Counted from the stretch's first letter, positions 31,824-41,313 are shown. The stretch is 64,000 nucleotides of DNA from SHVO01 sp050246995 (GCA_050246995.1 JBFWVA010000003.1:124001-188000); one strand, 5' to 3'. Notes: generated by a model not told the origin, from the sequence alone. Made by a program: numbers and translations.

Positions 31824-33890
31824 ATGCAACGCCATTTGCTTGGCATTTGCATCGCCGGCGCTTGCTTGGGCTCGGAGGCCCATGCGCAAGAGCTTGCTGC
31901 AGTGCCCGAAATCGTCGTCACAGGTTCGCGCGAAGGTCAGCTTCGCACGGAGATTCCCAGTTCCATCACCGTCCTCGATCGGGACACCATCGCCGAGATC
32001 CACCCTTCGCACCCGTCCGAGCTTCTCGGCCGCGTCCCGGGTGTCACCATTCAGCAAACCAACGGGGAAGGGCATATCACCGGCATTCGCCAGCCCGTGG
32101 GCACCGCAGCGGTTTATCTCTATCTCGAAGACGGCGTGCCGGTACGCGCCTCGGGTTTCTTCAACCATAATGCGCTCTATGAGGTGAACCTGCCGCAGTC
32201 AGGCGGGGTTGAAGTCATTCGTGGCCCCGGTACGGCGCTCTACGGCAGCGACGCGATCGGCGGCATCGTCAATGCCATCACACGTGCGCCGTCACAGGAA
32301 CCCGAGGCGAACGTAACCTTGGAAGGCGGATCCTTTGGATGGTTGCGGGCGCTCGGCTCGGCGAGCGGCACGTGGGATGGGCTCGGTGTTCGCGCCGACG
32401 TGAATGTCACGCACTCCGGCGGATGGCGCGATGCAACCGCCTACGATCGTCAGAGCGTCACGTTGCGCGCCGATCACGATCTCGCGGGTGGGCATCTGAA
32501 GGCGGTGCTCGCGGCCAGCAATATCGATCAACAGACCGGCGCCAACAGCGCGCTTCCGCTCGCCGCATATCTCAATACACCGAAAGTGAACTACTTCCCC
32601 TTTGCGTTCCGCAAAGTTCAAAGCGTGCGCGGTTCGCTCGATTGGGAAAAGGAAGCAGGGTCCGCGCTCATCTCGCTTATTCCATACTTCCGCTGGAGCA
32701 CGATGGATCTGCTGCCGACCTTCACGCTCACCTTCGATCCGGTGAATTACACCACGGGATACAGTTCGGCGGGGCTGCTCGCAAAGTACCGTTACGATTT
32801 CACGCCGTGGCGCACGCGCGTCATTGCCGGGATCGATCTCGACTACAGCCCGGGTTCGCGCCAGGAAGATCGCATCGCCGCCGCGCGCACGGGCGCGATC
32901 TTCACGTCCTACACCACGGTGGGGCGCATCTACGACTATGACGTCACCTTCTGGCAGGCGGCGCCCTATCTCCAGATTGAGACGTCGCCTATTGAAGATC
33001 TTCGCGTCACCGCCGGCCTGCGATTCGATGCTCTGGGCTATAAATACGATAACAAATTATCTGACGGCGCCTTTGCCACGCCCATACCTTCGGGGGTGCG
33101 CACTTACTTCCGTCCCGCGGATACCAAGATCGACTACACACGGGCCACACCCAGCTTTGGTGCGACCTATACCTTCTCATCCGCGCTAAACGCGTTCGCC
33201 AGCTACAAGCAGTCCTTCCGCGTGCCACAGGAATCGCAGCTTTTCCGGCAAGGCTCTAACGTCGACTCACTCGGACTCAAGCCAGTGGTGGCGGACAGTT
33301 ACGAGATTGGATTGCGCGGAACCATTGCGAGGGCGTTTGGCTGGGATCTCTCGGCCTACAAGATGGTGAAGCGCGACGACATCTTGACTCTTACGACCGG
33401 CGCCGGCCCAACGCAGACCAACAACGGCAAGACTCGCCATCAGGGCGTCGAGGCCGCGGTGACGTGGCAGATGACTTCCGAGATCCGCCTGAATACGGCG
33501 GTCAGCTTCAGCGAGAATCGGTACCGGACGTGGATCACGAGCGGCACCGTAAATTTGTCCGGCAAGAAGATGAGCGCCGCGCCGGGAACAACGGCAAACA
33601 CAACACTGGAATACCGTCCGCGATGGTTGGATGGCTTGCGTCTGGAAGCCGAGTGGGTGCGTTTAGGATCTTACTGGATGGATGACGCCAACACCCAAAA
33701 ATACGGCGGACACGATCTCGCGAATATGCGGGTGTCTTACAAAGTATCGGAGGGGATTGAGGTTTTCGGCCGCGTTTCCAACATTTTCGATACGCGGTGG
33801 TCGACCTCAAGTTCCGTGTCCAACGGGCAGGCGCAGTTTGCGCCGGGATTGCCTCTCACGCTATTCGGCGGCCTCACAGTAGGATTTTAA
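31824..33890 (+). CDS. TonB-dependent outer-membrane receptor, probably copper-related
   Basis: 688 residues from ATG 31824 (GGAGAG ribosome site); the frame also has a TTG four codons earlier. Signal peptide ending EAHA, then a TonB-box-like EIVVTGSREG, plug domain (residues about 30-150: IPSSITVLDRDTI, ELLGRVPGVTIQQTNGEG, VEVIRGPGTALYGSDAIGG) and a 22-strand barrel to the end; the C-terminus is GLTVGF with the expected terminal Phe. Imports a ligand across the outer membrane with TonB energy. The downstream SCO, PCuAC and thioredoxin-like genes and the DUF2946 ORF point to copper or a copper complex as ligand; this is inference from context. Confidence 0.9.
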   Translation: MQRHLLGICIAGACLGSEAHAQELAAVPEIVVTGSREGQLRTEIPSSITVLDRDTIAEIHPSHPSELLGRVPGVTIQQTNGEGHITGIRQPVGTAAVYLYLEDGVPVRASGFFNHNALYEVNLPQSGGVEVIRGPGTALYGSDAIGGIVNAITRAPSQEPEANVTLEGGSFGWLRALGSASGTWDGLGVRADVNVTHSGGWRDATAYDRQSVTLRADHDLAGGHLKAVLAASNIDQQTGANSALPLAAYLNTPKVNYFPFAFRKVQSVRGSLDWEKEAGSALISLIPYFRWSTMDLLPTFTLTFDPVNYTTGYSSAGLLAKYRYDFTPWRTRVIAGIDLDYSPGSRQEDRIAAARTGAIFTSYTTVGRIYDYDVTFWQAAPYLQIETSPIEDLRVTAGLRFDALGYKYDNKLSDGAFATPIPSGVRTYFRPADTKIDYTRATPSFGATYTFSSALNAFASYKQSFRVPQESQLFRQGSNVDSLGLKPVVADSYEIGLRGTIARAFGWDLSAYKMVKRDDILTLTTGAGPTQTNNGKTRHQGVEAAVTWQMTSEIRLNTAVSFSENRYRTWITSGTVNLSGKKMSAAPGTTANTTLEYRPRWLDGLRLEAEWVRLGSYWMDDANTQKYGGHDLANMRVSYKVSEGIEVFGRVSNIFDTRWSTSSSVSNGQAQFAPGLPLTLFGGLTVGF

Positions 33891-33892
33891 AC

Positions 33893-35071
33893 ATGAAGCA
33901 GCTCTGTTTCTTGAGTGTACTTCTGATTGCATCGCCCGCGTTTGCGGCGATGGATCACAGTGCGCACGTGGGCCACGCCAATGATTGCGCGGACTCCGCA
34001 TTGGCTTGCTCCGATAAGGCGCAACCTTTCTTCGATACGGACGGTACGCTATGGCTAGCCTGGCAAGGAGGCGGCCGCGTCGCAGTCGCGTCCTCGCACG
34101 ATGCAAAGACGTTCACAGCGCCGGTCTTTATCACCCCGGAGGCTGTCCAAGCCGATGTCGGTGCGGACGCCCGGCCGCAGATTGTCCGTGATCGCTCAGG
34201 TACGATCTCGGTGATCTACGGCGTGATGCAGAAGGCAGGCTATAACGGTCGCATCTATCTCAGCCAGTCGAAGGACGGCGGGCAAACCTTCTCGCCGCCG
34301 GCCCCCGTTACCGACGATCCCGCCAGCCAGCGCTTCCCGTCGCTTTCAATCAATGCACAAGGACATGTTCTTGCGACGTGGATCGATAAGCGTGCAGCCA
34401 GGGCGGAGCAATCCTATGAAGGCGCCGCCCTGGCTTTCTCGTGGATCGATGCCAAAGGCCCAGCGCCCATGGCTATCGCGCAGGACAATAGCTGCGAGTG
34501 CTGCCGCATCGCCGGAACCTTCGACCGCGCTGGCAACCCCATTATCATGTGGCGTCAAATATTCCCCGGCATGATCCGCGACCATGCCGTCATGACCTTC
34601 GAAGGCGGCAAGCCCGGTGCTATGCACCGGGTGGCCGAGGACAATTGGAACATCGACGCCTGTCCACACCATGGACCGGCCGTGGCGGTCTCGGCAGAGG
34701 GTGTCTATCACGCGGCCTGGTTCACCGAGGGCGAGGCACGCAAAGGGTTGTTCTACGCCCGCTCAAGCGATCGCGGCGCTCACTTCACGGAGCCGGAACC
34801 CATCGGCACATCGGCCAACAATCCCGGCCGTGCGCAATTGCTGTCCGCCGGCGGCGATCTCTGGCTGGCCTGGCAGGAGTTCGACGGCGAGGTGACCAGT
34901 ATTCATGCCAAGAAGCGAACGGGGACCGGCTGGACGGCGCCGCGTGTCATCGCCAAGACCGACGACGCGTCCGATCTCCCGATACTGATCGCCAAGGACA
35001 CGCGGGCGTACCTGTCCTGGTTGACGGCGAAAGAAGGGTATCGTCTCGTCGCTCTGGAGACTGCGCCATGA
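33893..35071 (+). CDS. Exported BNR/sialidase-fold protein with conserved-looking Cys/His clusters
   Basis: 392 residues from ATG 33893, two bases after the receptor stop. Signal peptide (ending AFAAM). The body has repeated Asp-box-like strands of a beta-propeller (SKDGGQTFSPPAP, SSDRGAHFTEPEP, DGTLWLAWQGGG), so databases would call it exo-alpha-sialidase. True sialidase catalytic residues (Arg triad, Tyr-Glu pair) are not evident. It carries an N-terminal DHSAHVGHANDC, a central NSCECC and an NIDACPHHGP segment, which look like metal sites. The start of the next gene overlaps its stop (35068-35071). In this copper locus it may be a periplasmic copper-binding propeller; that is inference. 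Confidence 0.7.
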   Translation: MKQLCFLSVLLIASPAFAAMDHSAHVGHANDCADSALACSDKAQPFFDTDGTLWLAWQGGGRVAVASSHDAKTFTAPVFITPEAVQADVGADARPQIVRDRSGTISVIYGVMQKAGYNGRIYLSQSKDGGQTFSPPAPVTDDPASQRFPSLSINAQGHVLATWIDKRAARAEQSYEGAALAFSWIDAKGPAPMAIAQDNSCECCRIAGTFDRAGNPIIMWRQIFPGMIRDHAVMTFEGGKPGAMHRVAEDNWNIDACPHHGPAVAVSAEGVYHAAWFTEGEARKGLFYARSSDRGAHFTEPEPIGTSANNPGRAQLLSAGGDLWLAWQEFDGEVTSIHAKKRTGTGWTAPRVIAKTDDASDLPILIAKDTRAYLSWLTAKEGYRLVALETAP

Positions 35072-35535
35072 AATGGCTGGTATTCCTTGCCGCGATCCTA
35101 TGCGGTCAAAGTGCTCTTGCCGCCGATGCAAAGCCTTTCGCCCGCGGGAGCTGGCAGGAGATCAAGGCGCGCTACGAGAATAAGCCGATGGTGGTGCATC
35201 TCTGGGGGCTCACCTGCGCGCCATGTCTGACGGAACTTCAGCACTGGGCCTCTGTGCGCAACGCCTTCCCGGAGATGAACTTTGTTTTCATCGCCGCCGA
35301 TCCTGCGCCCATGCCCCCGGGCGAAGTTGAGGCCGAGCTCGAGAAGGCGGGAATCCACGGTATCGACAGTTGGAACTTTGCCGACCGCTTCACCCAACGG
35401 CTGCGCTTTGAAATCGATCAGACATGGAAAGGCGAGTTGCCGCGCACGCTTCTGATCGACAAAGACGGCACGGTCACGGTGATGCCGGGCGTGGCCGACC
35501 TCGGGAAAGTCAAGGCGTGGATAGCTAAGCGCTAG
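35068..35535 (+). CDS. Exported thioredoxin-like (TlpA/ResA-type) protein
   Basis: 155 residues. Signal peptide ending ALAA, then a thioredoxin fold with the redox motif WGLTCAPC (Cys50, Cys53), cis-Pro region LPRTLLIDKDG and a final helix. Family members reduce disulfides in the periplasm, for example in cytochrome c or CuA-centre assembly. ATGA overlap with the upstream BNR gene and 76 bases before the SCO gene suggest it keeps the Cys ligands of SCO or its target reduced, as expected in cytochrome oxidase copper insertion. Confidence 0.85.
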   Translation: MKWLVFLAAILCGQSALAADAKPFARGSWQEIKARYENKPMVVHLWGLTCAPCLTELQHWASVRNAFPEMNFVFIAADPAPMPPGEVEAELEKAGIHGIDSWNFADRFTQRLRFEIDQTWKGELPRTLLIDKDGTVTVMPGVADLGKVKAWIAKR

Positions 35536-35611
35536 CGCTAACGCTCACATTTACACCTCATGAGGCGCAGCGCCGGTTTTGCGGCAACGCCCGTTTGAAA
35601 AAAGGTTATCA

Positions 35612-36223
35612 ATGAAATCGCAAAAGACTTGGGCCCTCGTGGGGCTCGCGGTCCTCGCTGCCGCGACCGCCGCAGGCGCGTGGATCGGTCTCCAAACATC
35701 GGCCCCAAACAAACTTCAATCCACATCCGTCCAGGCGCCGCCGCAACGGAGGGATTTCTCGCTCCTCGATCAAGATGGTCAAAGAGTGTCGCTGGCGACC
35801 TACGAGGGCAAATGGCTTCTGATGTTCTTCGGCTTTACCTCCTGTCCCGAAGCGTGTCCGATGGCAATGCAGCTTGCGGTCGCGACGCTCGGTGACATGG
35901 GCGAGGCGGCAAAGGCCATACAGCCTATTTTTATCAGCATAGATCCGGAGCGCGATACGCCTGCGGTGCTAAAGGACTATCTCAGTCATTTCTCGGATGG
36001 CATCGCGGGGCTTTCGGGAACAGGGGAGGAGACTGCCGCCATTGCCAAGGCCTACGGCGTCTACTACCGGAGGCGCGCCATCGAAGGGGACTACACGATG
36101 GATCACAGCACAGCCTTTTATTTGGTCGCGCCAGACGGATCATATGTGCAGCCGTTCCGTGCCGACGTCGACCCGCCGGTTCTCGCCGCAGATCTCACGC
36201 GCGTCATGAATACAACAAAGTAG
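35612..36223 (+). CDS. SCO1/SenC-family copper chaperone
   Basis: 203 residues from ATG 35612. One N-terminal membrane anchor (about residues 8-26), then a peroxiredoxin-like domain facing the periplasm. The copper site is complete: CPEAC (Cys78 and Cys82, the CxxxC motif) and His165 in MDHST. SCO proteins pass copper or electrons to the CuA centre of cytochrome oxidase. The neighbouring PCuAC starts 8 bases downstream, a common pairing. Confidence 0.93.
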   Translation: MKSQKTWALVGLAVLAAATAAGAWIGLQTSAPNKLQSTSVQAPPQRRDFSLLDQDGQRVSLATYEGKWLLMFFGFTSCPEACPMAMQLAVATLGDMGEAAKAIQPIFISIDPERDTPAVLKDYLSHFSDGIAGLSGTGEETAAIAKAYGVYYRRRAIEGDYTMDHSTAFYLVAPDGSYVQPFRADVDPPVLAADLTRVMNTTK

Positions 36224-36231
36224 GAGCCGTT

Positions 36232-36690
36232 ATGAAAACTTTGTTTCTATCCGTTTTGGCAACGGCCGCGTTTTTCTCTGCGTCCGCCTTTGCCGATGTG
36301 GTCGTGAAGGATGCCTGGGTCCGCGCCACGCCGGGTGCCGCCAAAGTCTCTGCCGGCTATGCGGTGATCGCCAACACGGGCACCGTTGACGACATCTTGC
36401 TCGACGTGCGCGCGCCCGATGCCGGCATGACGCAGCTTCATTCTTCCACCGCGGCCGATGGGGTCATGCGCATGGATGGCGTCAAAGAGCTCGCTTTACC
36501 AGCGGGCAAGGAAGTCGCGCTCAAGCCGGGCGACTATCATTTGATGATCATGGACCTCAAGAAGCCGCTCAAGGTCGGTGAGGAGATTCCGCTGATCTTT
36601 TCATTCAAGAAGCAGGGTCCGGTGAAGGTCACCGCACGCGTCCTGCCGCTCTCCGCTTCAGGCTTCGAAGGGCATCAGCATCATAAATAG
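36232..36690 (+). CDS. Periplasmic copper chaperone PCu(A)C
   Basis: 152 residues with a signal peptide (MKTLFLSVLATAAFFSASAF, cleaved near ADV). The copper-binding pattern H-x10-M-x21-H-x-M is exact: His70, Met81, His103, Met105. Delivers Cu(I) to SCO or the CuA subunit of cytochrome oxidase. A His-rich tail (GHQHH) may add a site. Last gene of the copper operon; it converges on the cyclase gene with about 20 bases between them. Confidence 0.94.
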   Translation: MKTLFLSVLATAAFFSASAFADVVVKDAWVRATPGAAKVSAGYAVIANTGTVDDILLDVRAPDAGMTQLHSSTAADGVMRMDGVKELALPAGKEVALKPGDYHLMIMDLKKPLKVGEEIPLIFSFKKQGPVKVTARVLPLSASGFEGHQHHK

Positions 36691-36710
36691 GAAGGAAAGC
36701 GGAGCCGAGC

Positions 36711-38681
36711 CTACAGATCCGCCAGCTCGTTCTTGTGGGCGTCGCTCCAGCCCACTTCGAACAGGCGCTTCGAGCCTTGGATGCCCTTCATTTCGAAGGC
36801 CCCGCGCGGGATGAAGCCGAACTTCTGGCCTTTGCAGCCGTCAACGACGGCCTGCGAGACCCAGATGTTGTCCTTGGCCGCCTTATCGCAAATACGCGCG
36901 GTCATCTGCACGGCGGCGCCGAAAAAGTCGTTTTCTTCCTCGACGGCCTCACCGGCGTTGATGCCGATACGCAGATGAACATCGACGTTGGGGTTGGCCG
37001 AGTTGTGGGCCGCGATCTCGCGTTGGATTTTGATGCAAGCCGCGACGGCCGAAGGCGGATCGGGGAAGGTGGCCATGATGCCGTCCCCGGTATGCTTCAC
37101 TTCGCGGCCCTTGTAAGCCTGGATGGCGCCGCGCACAGCGGTGTTGTGCGCGCGTACCGCCTTCTGTGCGCCGGCATTGCCCAGACGCTGCGTCATGGCC
37201 GTTGAACCGACGATGTCGGTGAAGACGAACGTAATGACCGACGGGATAGCTGCGCGTTTCTCCGGGAGGTTCCACTCCGAGAGCAGCGCGGCGATTTGTC
37301 CGGCCACGCCCGCGTTACCGCCTAGATACTCCTGCATGGCCTTCACGCCGGCTTGAATCATGCCAGCATACTTCGGGTTCTTACCGTGGCTCGGCAACTC
37401 GACGCAGAATGCTTCGGCGCGGTCGCCCGGCATGCCGGTAGCCTGCAGGCCTTGTTTAACGACGCCGAGCTGCGCGTCGCGGGGAAGACGTTTGGTTTGG
37501 CCGATCACGGACCCCGCGCCCGCGACATAAAGATTGAGCCCGAAGCGGGAGAAGGTGTTGAGATCGCCCGGCGCGTGACGCATCACGTCGCCCACGAATT
37601 TGCTGAACGTCGCACGCGCTTCGGCCTCGGCGGGCGGCGTCTGCGGCGGGGCGGGAGCGGCAGGTTTCTGCGGCTGCGGTGCTTCGCGTTTTGGCTCGGG
37701 AGCGTTGTGTGCGTGGGACTGCTGATGCGCGGGCTGTTGGGGCTGCTGCGCTTCTGCTGGTTCGGCGCGTTGAACTTGCGCGCCCATGTCCGTGCTCATT
37801 TCGGCGCCCATATCGGCGTCGAGTGAGGGCGGCGCTTCTTCCTCGTCCAATTCGGCGTCGATGGCGGCGCTGTCGTCGGCCAGATCTTCCGCGACCGATT
37901 CCTCCTGCAGGTCCGTTCCGGTGACTTGATCGAACTCCACATCCTGCGCCGGCTTCTTCCGCGGCGCTTGCGTCATCATCATTTCCGGTCCGACAGCGCG
38001 CTTGGTCGGTTTCGGACCGGATTTCAACATCGAGAGGATGCCGAATTGCTTCTGCAGATTGACGAACATCGACATGAAAAAGCTTAAGACGAACGTGCCG
38101 GCGACGACGGCGGTGTAATCGCGTTGCGGCAACATCCCGACGTTGACCAACCCGATAACGCCGAACGACGTTGCGATGGCGCACACGATCGCGATGGCCG
38201 CGCTGGTTCCGATGACGATCAGGAAGCGCATCAGCGCGCCGCGCTGCTTTTTCTTCTTCTTGCCCTGCTTACGGACGGGCGCCGCCTGGACGGCGGCGCT
38301 CTTTTGTTGTTGCTTCGGTGCCTGCTGTTGCGCGGGGGCGGCCGGGCGAGGGGCCGGTCGTGCAGGTGCCGGAGCCGGTGCCTGTTTTTTCGGGGCTTGC
38401 TTGGGCGGCGCCTTGCCACCGCCACCACCGGGGCCGACACCGAACATGTCGCCGCTGTCGTTGATGTTCTTGGCTTTATTGCTTTGCCAGGTGATCGCGT
38501 CTTCGGTGGTGTTGCTTTCCGAGTTGAAGGTCTCGCGCACCACACGGGTCGGGTAGCCTTCCTTCTGCTCAACGGCCTTCGCTTCCTCAATAGCGAGGTC
38601 GCGCTGGCTTGCTTCAAAAGAGGCATGAAGCTGCCAACGACCGTTCTGGTTGTAATAGACCTCGAAGGTGTCGCGCGGCAT
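36711..38681 (-). CDS. Membrane-anchored class III adenylate/guanylate cyclase
   Basis: 656 residues. Order: N-terminal domain of about 60 residues (FEVYYNQNGRWQLHASFEAS, a module shared with the next gene), Pro/Gln/Lys-rich linker (80-148), two membrane helices (151-183, 189-208), a long acidic then Pro/Gln linker (240-350), a helical region, and the class III catalytic domain (about 480-650). Both metal-binding Asp are present: FTDIVGST (Asp489) and KHTGDG (Asp533), with Lys529 in the purine-specifying position; the later NxxxR motif reads QMTAR. Expected to make cAMP. Start ATG 38681. Same strand as, and 181 bases after, its paralogue. Confidence 0.88.
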   Translation of the reverse strand: MPRDTFEVYYNQNGRWQLHASFEASQRDLAIEEAKAVEQKEGYPTRVVRETFNSESNTTEDAITWQSNKAKNINDSGDMFGVGPGGGGGKAPPKQAPKKQAPAPAPARPAPRPAAPAQQQAPKQQQKSAAVQAAPVRKQGKKKKKQRGALMRFLIVIGTSAAIAIVCAIATSFGVIGLVNVGMLPQRDYTAVVAGTFVLSFFMSMFVNLQKQFGILSMLKSGPKPTKRAVGPEMMMTQAPRKKPAQDVEFDQVTGTDLQEESVAEDLADDSAAIDAELDEEEAPPSLDADMGAEMSTDMGAQVQRAEPAEAQQPQQPAHQQSHAHNAPEPKREAPQPQKPAAPAPPQTPPAEAEARATFSKFVGDVMRHAPGDLNTFSRFGLNLYVAGAGSVIGQTKRLPRDAQLGVVKQGLQATGMPGDRAEAFCVELPSHGKNPKYAGMIQAGVKAMQEYLGGNAGVAGQIAALLSEWNLPEKRAAIPSVITFVFTDIVGSTAMTQRLGNAGAQKAVRAHNTAVRGAIQAYKGREVKHTGDGIMATFPDPPSAVAACIKIQREIAAHNSANPNVDVHLRIGINAGEAVEEENDFFGAAVQMTARICDKAAKDNIWVSQAVVDGCKGQKFGFIPRGAFEMKGIQGSKRLFEVGWSDAHKNELADL

Positions 38682-38862
38682 TGTTGACTGACCCCGCGTG
38701 CGCTCCCCGGAAGCCGCCGTGGCGCTCGTGGGATTTCTTTCCCCTAACTCGCTGTCGTCCTAATTATTTTGTCGGTTGGCCGCAACGTGCAATTCGGCAA
38801 CCGTACAATGCAAATAATACCCTAAGGATGGATTAAACCGGCCCAACCGCCCGTCTACGGGT

Positions 38863-40878
38863 TTACGGCGCGTTAACCGTTTGCACCGGCGGTGTGGAGC
38901 CGAAATCGTTTGCGGGTACATGCTCGTACAGCGCCGGTTCTTCCGTCTCGGCTTCGGTGGCGATTTTCACCAACGCCGTACCGTCGTTGTCGCCGTCGAA
39001 CGCCTGTGCATCACCGGAGGCGGCGGCTTTTTGCACGCGGAGCTCGGCCAAGATCTCGCCGTTCACAGCCTGCGCGGCGACAGTCTGCGCCTGGCGTACG
39101 ACATCGGGCGTCAGCAGCGGGTTGTCATGGCGTGCGTTTTCTATGATGGCCACGGCCAATTTAGCGCCATAGCTCGCGGTGAAGCGGCGTTGAATGTCGA
39201 TCGCCGCGGCGAGAGCGGCATCCGCCTGCTTGAACTGCGCAAAGATGCCGGTGCCGGTGTGTTTGACCTCGTGACCGTGATGGGTGCCCAACACGCTGCG
39301 GACGACGCTGTTGTGCAGGCCCATGGCCGCATCGCGCGCGGCTTCCGCGGCGCTGTCCGGCAAGCCGTCCGGCGTCACTGCGAAAGCGGGGCCTATCCGC
39401 AGTTCCGTGAGCACGTAGATATCGTGCGTGGACGCTTCGTCCGCGACGGCCGCCGCCGGGATGGCCGGCCCCGCGGGCTGACCAAATGGTGTGCGCCATC
39501 CGGCGAGAGCAACAGCGAGGATGCGCGCGACGTCCGCGCCTTCCAGATGTTTTGCAAGCGCCGTACGTCCAAGATTGACCAGCGTCGCATTGGCCGGAGC
39601 GGCAATCAATTCATCGTATTGATGCAGGAACATGCCGATGCTGGCCGAACTCATACCGGCTCTCGTCAGCGCTTCCTCGATCAGCTGCAAGCGCCCGGTG
39701 TCCGATGTGCGAGCGGTTTCCGCCAGCGCGGCGGCGGCGCCGGCGATCACCAGCGAGATTCCGCGCCGCGTGACGGGATCGTCGGGCAGCGTGCCGGCCG
39801 TCGCCGGCTGTATGACCTCGTCGACAAACCGGCGCACGACGGCCCGTTCCAGCGGCAGCGGCTCGGGCGGCGCTTTCGTGAAGCTGGCCTCGGCCGCGGC
39901 GGCTTGCGCGGCGGCGGCTTGGGCTGCGGCGGCTTGGGCTTTTGCCGCCTGTACCGCGGCGAGGCGCTTCGCGGCGTCCGCGGCCACTTTGTCTGCCGCT
40001 TCCTTCTCCTGGCGCTCTTTCTTTTCGCGCTTTTCGCGTTTCTTGCGCTCGGCCGGTGTTTCCGGGTTCAGCAACTCGCGAAGCTGCGGCGACATTTCCG
40101 GCTGCAGTTGGGGCAGAGGCGGCGGATCGTAGACTTCGACCTCCGGCGCCGGCGGCAGATCGCCGCGCATCATCTTCAGTTCATCGAGCGCGCGCTCGGC
40201 TTCGGCAAGCGCAATGGAGGATGGTTGTTTCGCACGCAGCTTCGGCGCGATCTCGGCCGCCAACGATTTTACATCCGCAGGTTTGTCCTGTTTCTGCGGC
40301 GATTGTTGCCACAGATATGCAAGCAGCCGGTGCAGCGGCAGTTTGGAGCGCGACAGCGACAGGAAGAAAAAGAAGAAGAAAACCGCATAGGCATACGTCA
40401 GGATCGTCGTCGATGCGCTGGCGCTGACAGGTAGGCCCGCTTCGATCGAATGCTTCAGGCCCCAAGACAGCACGGCCGTCGAGACGGTGGCGGCCACAAG
40501 GCTGAGCATCGCGGCGACGACGCCCTGCATTACGACTTGACGCAGTCCCAATCCGCCGCGACCGCCGCCTCGCTGTTTTATTCCGGCGCCCGCGGCCATC
40601 TGCCGCGGCGAACCAGGCGCACGGCCGCTGCGCTTGACGGTCTTGGCGTTCTCGCGCAGCTCGCGCGCTTTCGGGCTGATGTATGCGGTCACCAGCTCGC
40701 TCTCATTGATTTCCGGGAAGTAGGTCTCGGCGACGACCTTGGTCGGCAGACCGGTCGTGAATTCCGTGGTGCGGGCGTCCATCACGGCCGCCTTGCGCTG
40801 ATCGCTCCCGTAGCGGGCATGGATGGTCCATCGCCCGTTGTCGAGCACGTAGACCTCGAATTGGGTGATGGCCAACAT
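38863..40878 (-). CDS. Membrane-anchored cyclase paralogue with a dead catalytic domain
   Basis: 671 residues with the same architecture as the downstream cyclase: N-terminal module (FEVYVLDNGRWTIHARYGSD), two membrane helices (about 115-145 and 155-178), a coiled-coil Lys/Glu/Ala-rich linker (275-335), a helical region with matching AG-AA segments, and a C-terminal cyclase-like domain. The motifs that should hold the metal Asp read VLTELRIG (Glu492) and KHTGTGIF (Thr543 in place of Asp), so catalysis is not expected. Conservation of the KHTG frame shows true homology. It may regulate or dimerise with the active paralogue. A terminator separates it from rpmE upstream. Confidence 0.8.
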   Translation of the reverse strand: MLAITQFEVYVLDNGRWTIHARYGSDQRKAAVMDARTTEFTTGLPTKVVAETYFPEINESELVTAYISPKARELRENAKTVKRSGRAPGSPRQMAAGAGIKQRGGGRGGLGLRQVVMQGVVAAMLSLVAATVSTAVLSWGLKHSIEAGLPVSASASTTILTYAYAVFFFFFFLSLSRSKLPLHRLLAYLWQQSPQKQDKPADVKSLAAEIAPKLRAKQPSSIALAEAERALDELKMMRGDLPPAPEVEVYDPPPLPQLQPEMSPQLRELLNPETPAERKKREKREKKERQEKEAADKVAADAAKRLAAVQAAKAQAAAAQAAAAQAAAAEASFTKAPPEPLPLERAVVRRFVDEVIQPATAGTLPDDPVTRRGISLVIAGAAAALAETARTSDTGRLQLIEEALTRAGMSSASIGMFLHQYDELIAAPANATLVNLGRTALAKHLEGADVARILAVALAGWRTPFGQPAGPAIPAAAVADEASTHDIYVLTELRIGPAFAVTPDGLPDSAAEAARDAAMGLHNSVVRSVLGTHHGHEVKHTGTGIFAQFKQADAALAAAIDIQRRFTASYGAKLAVAIIENARHDNPLLTPDVVRQAQTVAAQAVNGEILAELRVQKAAASGDAQAFDGDNDGTALVKIATEAETEEPALYEHVPANDFGSTPPVQTVNAP

Positions 40879-40997
40879 AACAACTTAAGTCCGCTTAACT
40901 GGCGTGAACGACCCCCCGACCAACTCCCCCGCCAGCCTATTAACGCAGGACCAGACGCAAAGGTTGCGGGATTGCCCATCGACGCAACAGTTTAACA

Positions 40998-41028
40998 CAA
41001 AAAAGCCGCACCGGAGACCGGTGCGGCT
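40998..41028 (-). terminator. Rho-independent terminator of rpmE
   Basis: AGCCGCACCGG (41004-41014) and CCGGTGCGGCT (41018-41028) form an 11-bp stem, loop AGA; on the minus strand the stem is followed by TTTTTTGTGTT. It lies 58 bases past the rpmE stop and before the cyclase-like gene. Confidence 0.9.
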
Positions 41029-41085
41029 ACTAGATTTAGTGTCAGCCTTCGCGCAGGCCGTAAAAACCGGCGCGGATGGACGGAC

Positions 41086-41313
41086 CTAATCCTTTTTCGC
41101 GGCAAACGTCTTGAAACGCTTATTGAATTTGGCCAACTGACCGCCGGAATCGAGCAGACGGTGCACGCCGGTCCAGGCCGGGTGGCTCTTCGGGTCGATT
41201 TCGAGGCGCAGCGTATCGCCCGCTTTACCGTAGGTGCTGCGGGTCATGTATTCGCTACCATCGGTCATAACGACCTTGATCTCATGGTAGTCGGGGTGAA
41301 TTTCCTTCTTCAT
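41086..41313 (-). CDS. rpmE: 50S ribosomal protein L31 (zinc-independent form)
   Basis: 75 residues, beginning MKKEIHPDYHEIKVVMTDGS and containing the conserved YGKAGDTLRLEIDPKSHPAWTG. The CxxC zinc-binding cysteines of C+ L31 are absent; this cysteine-free version is common in alphaproteobacteria. ATG at 41313. Monocistronic with its own terminator; a short GC hairpin (CGACCC..GGGTCGG near 41382) lies in the upstream region. Confidence 0.95.
   Translation of the reverse strand: MKKEIHPDYHEIKVVMTDGSEYMTRSTYGKAGDTLRLEIDPKSHPAWTGVHRLLDSGGQLAKFNKRFKTFAAKKD

Noticed and set aside
33893..35071. True exo-alpha-sialidase
   Set aside because: Asp-box-like strands are present, but I could not find the catalytic Arg triad, Tyr and acid residues, and the gene context is copper handling.
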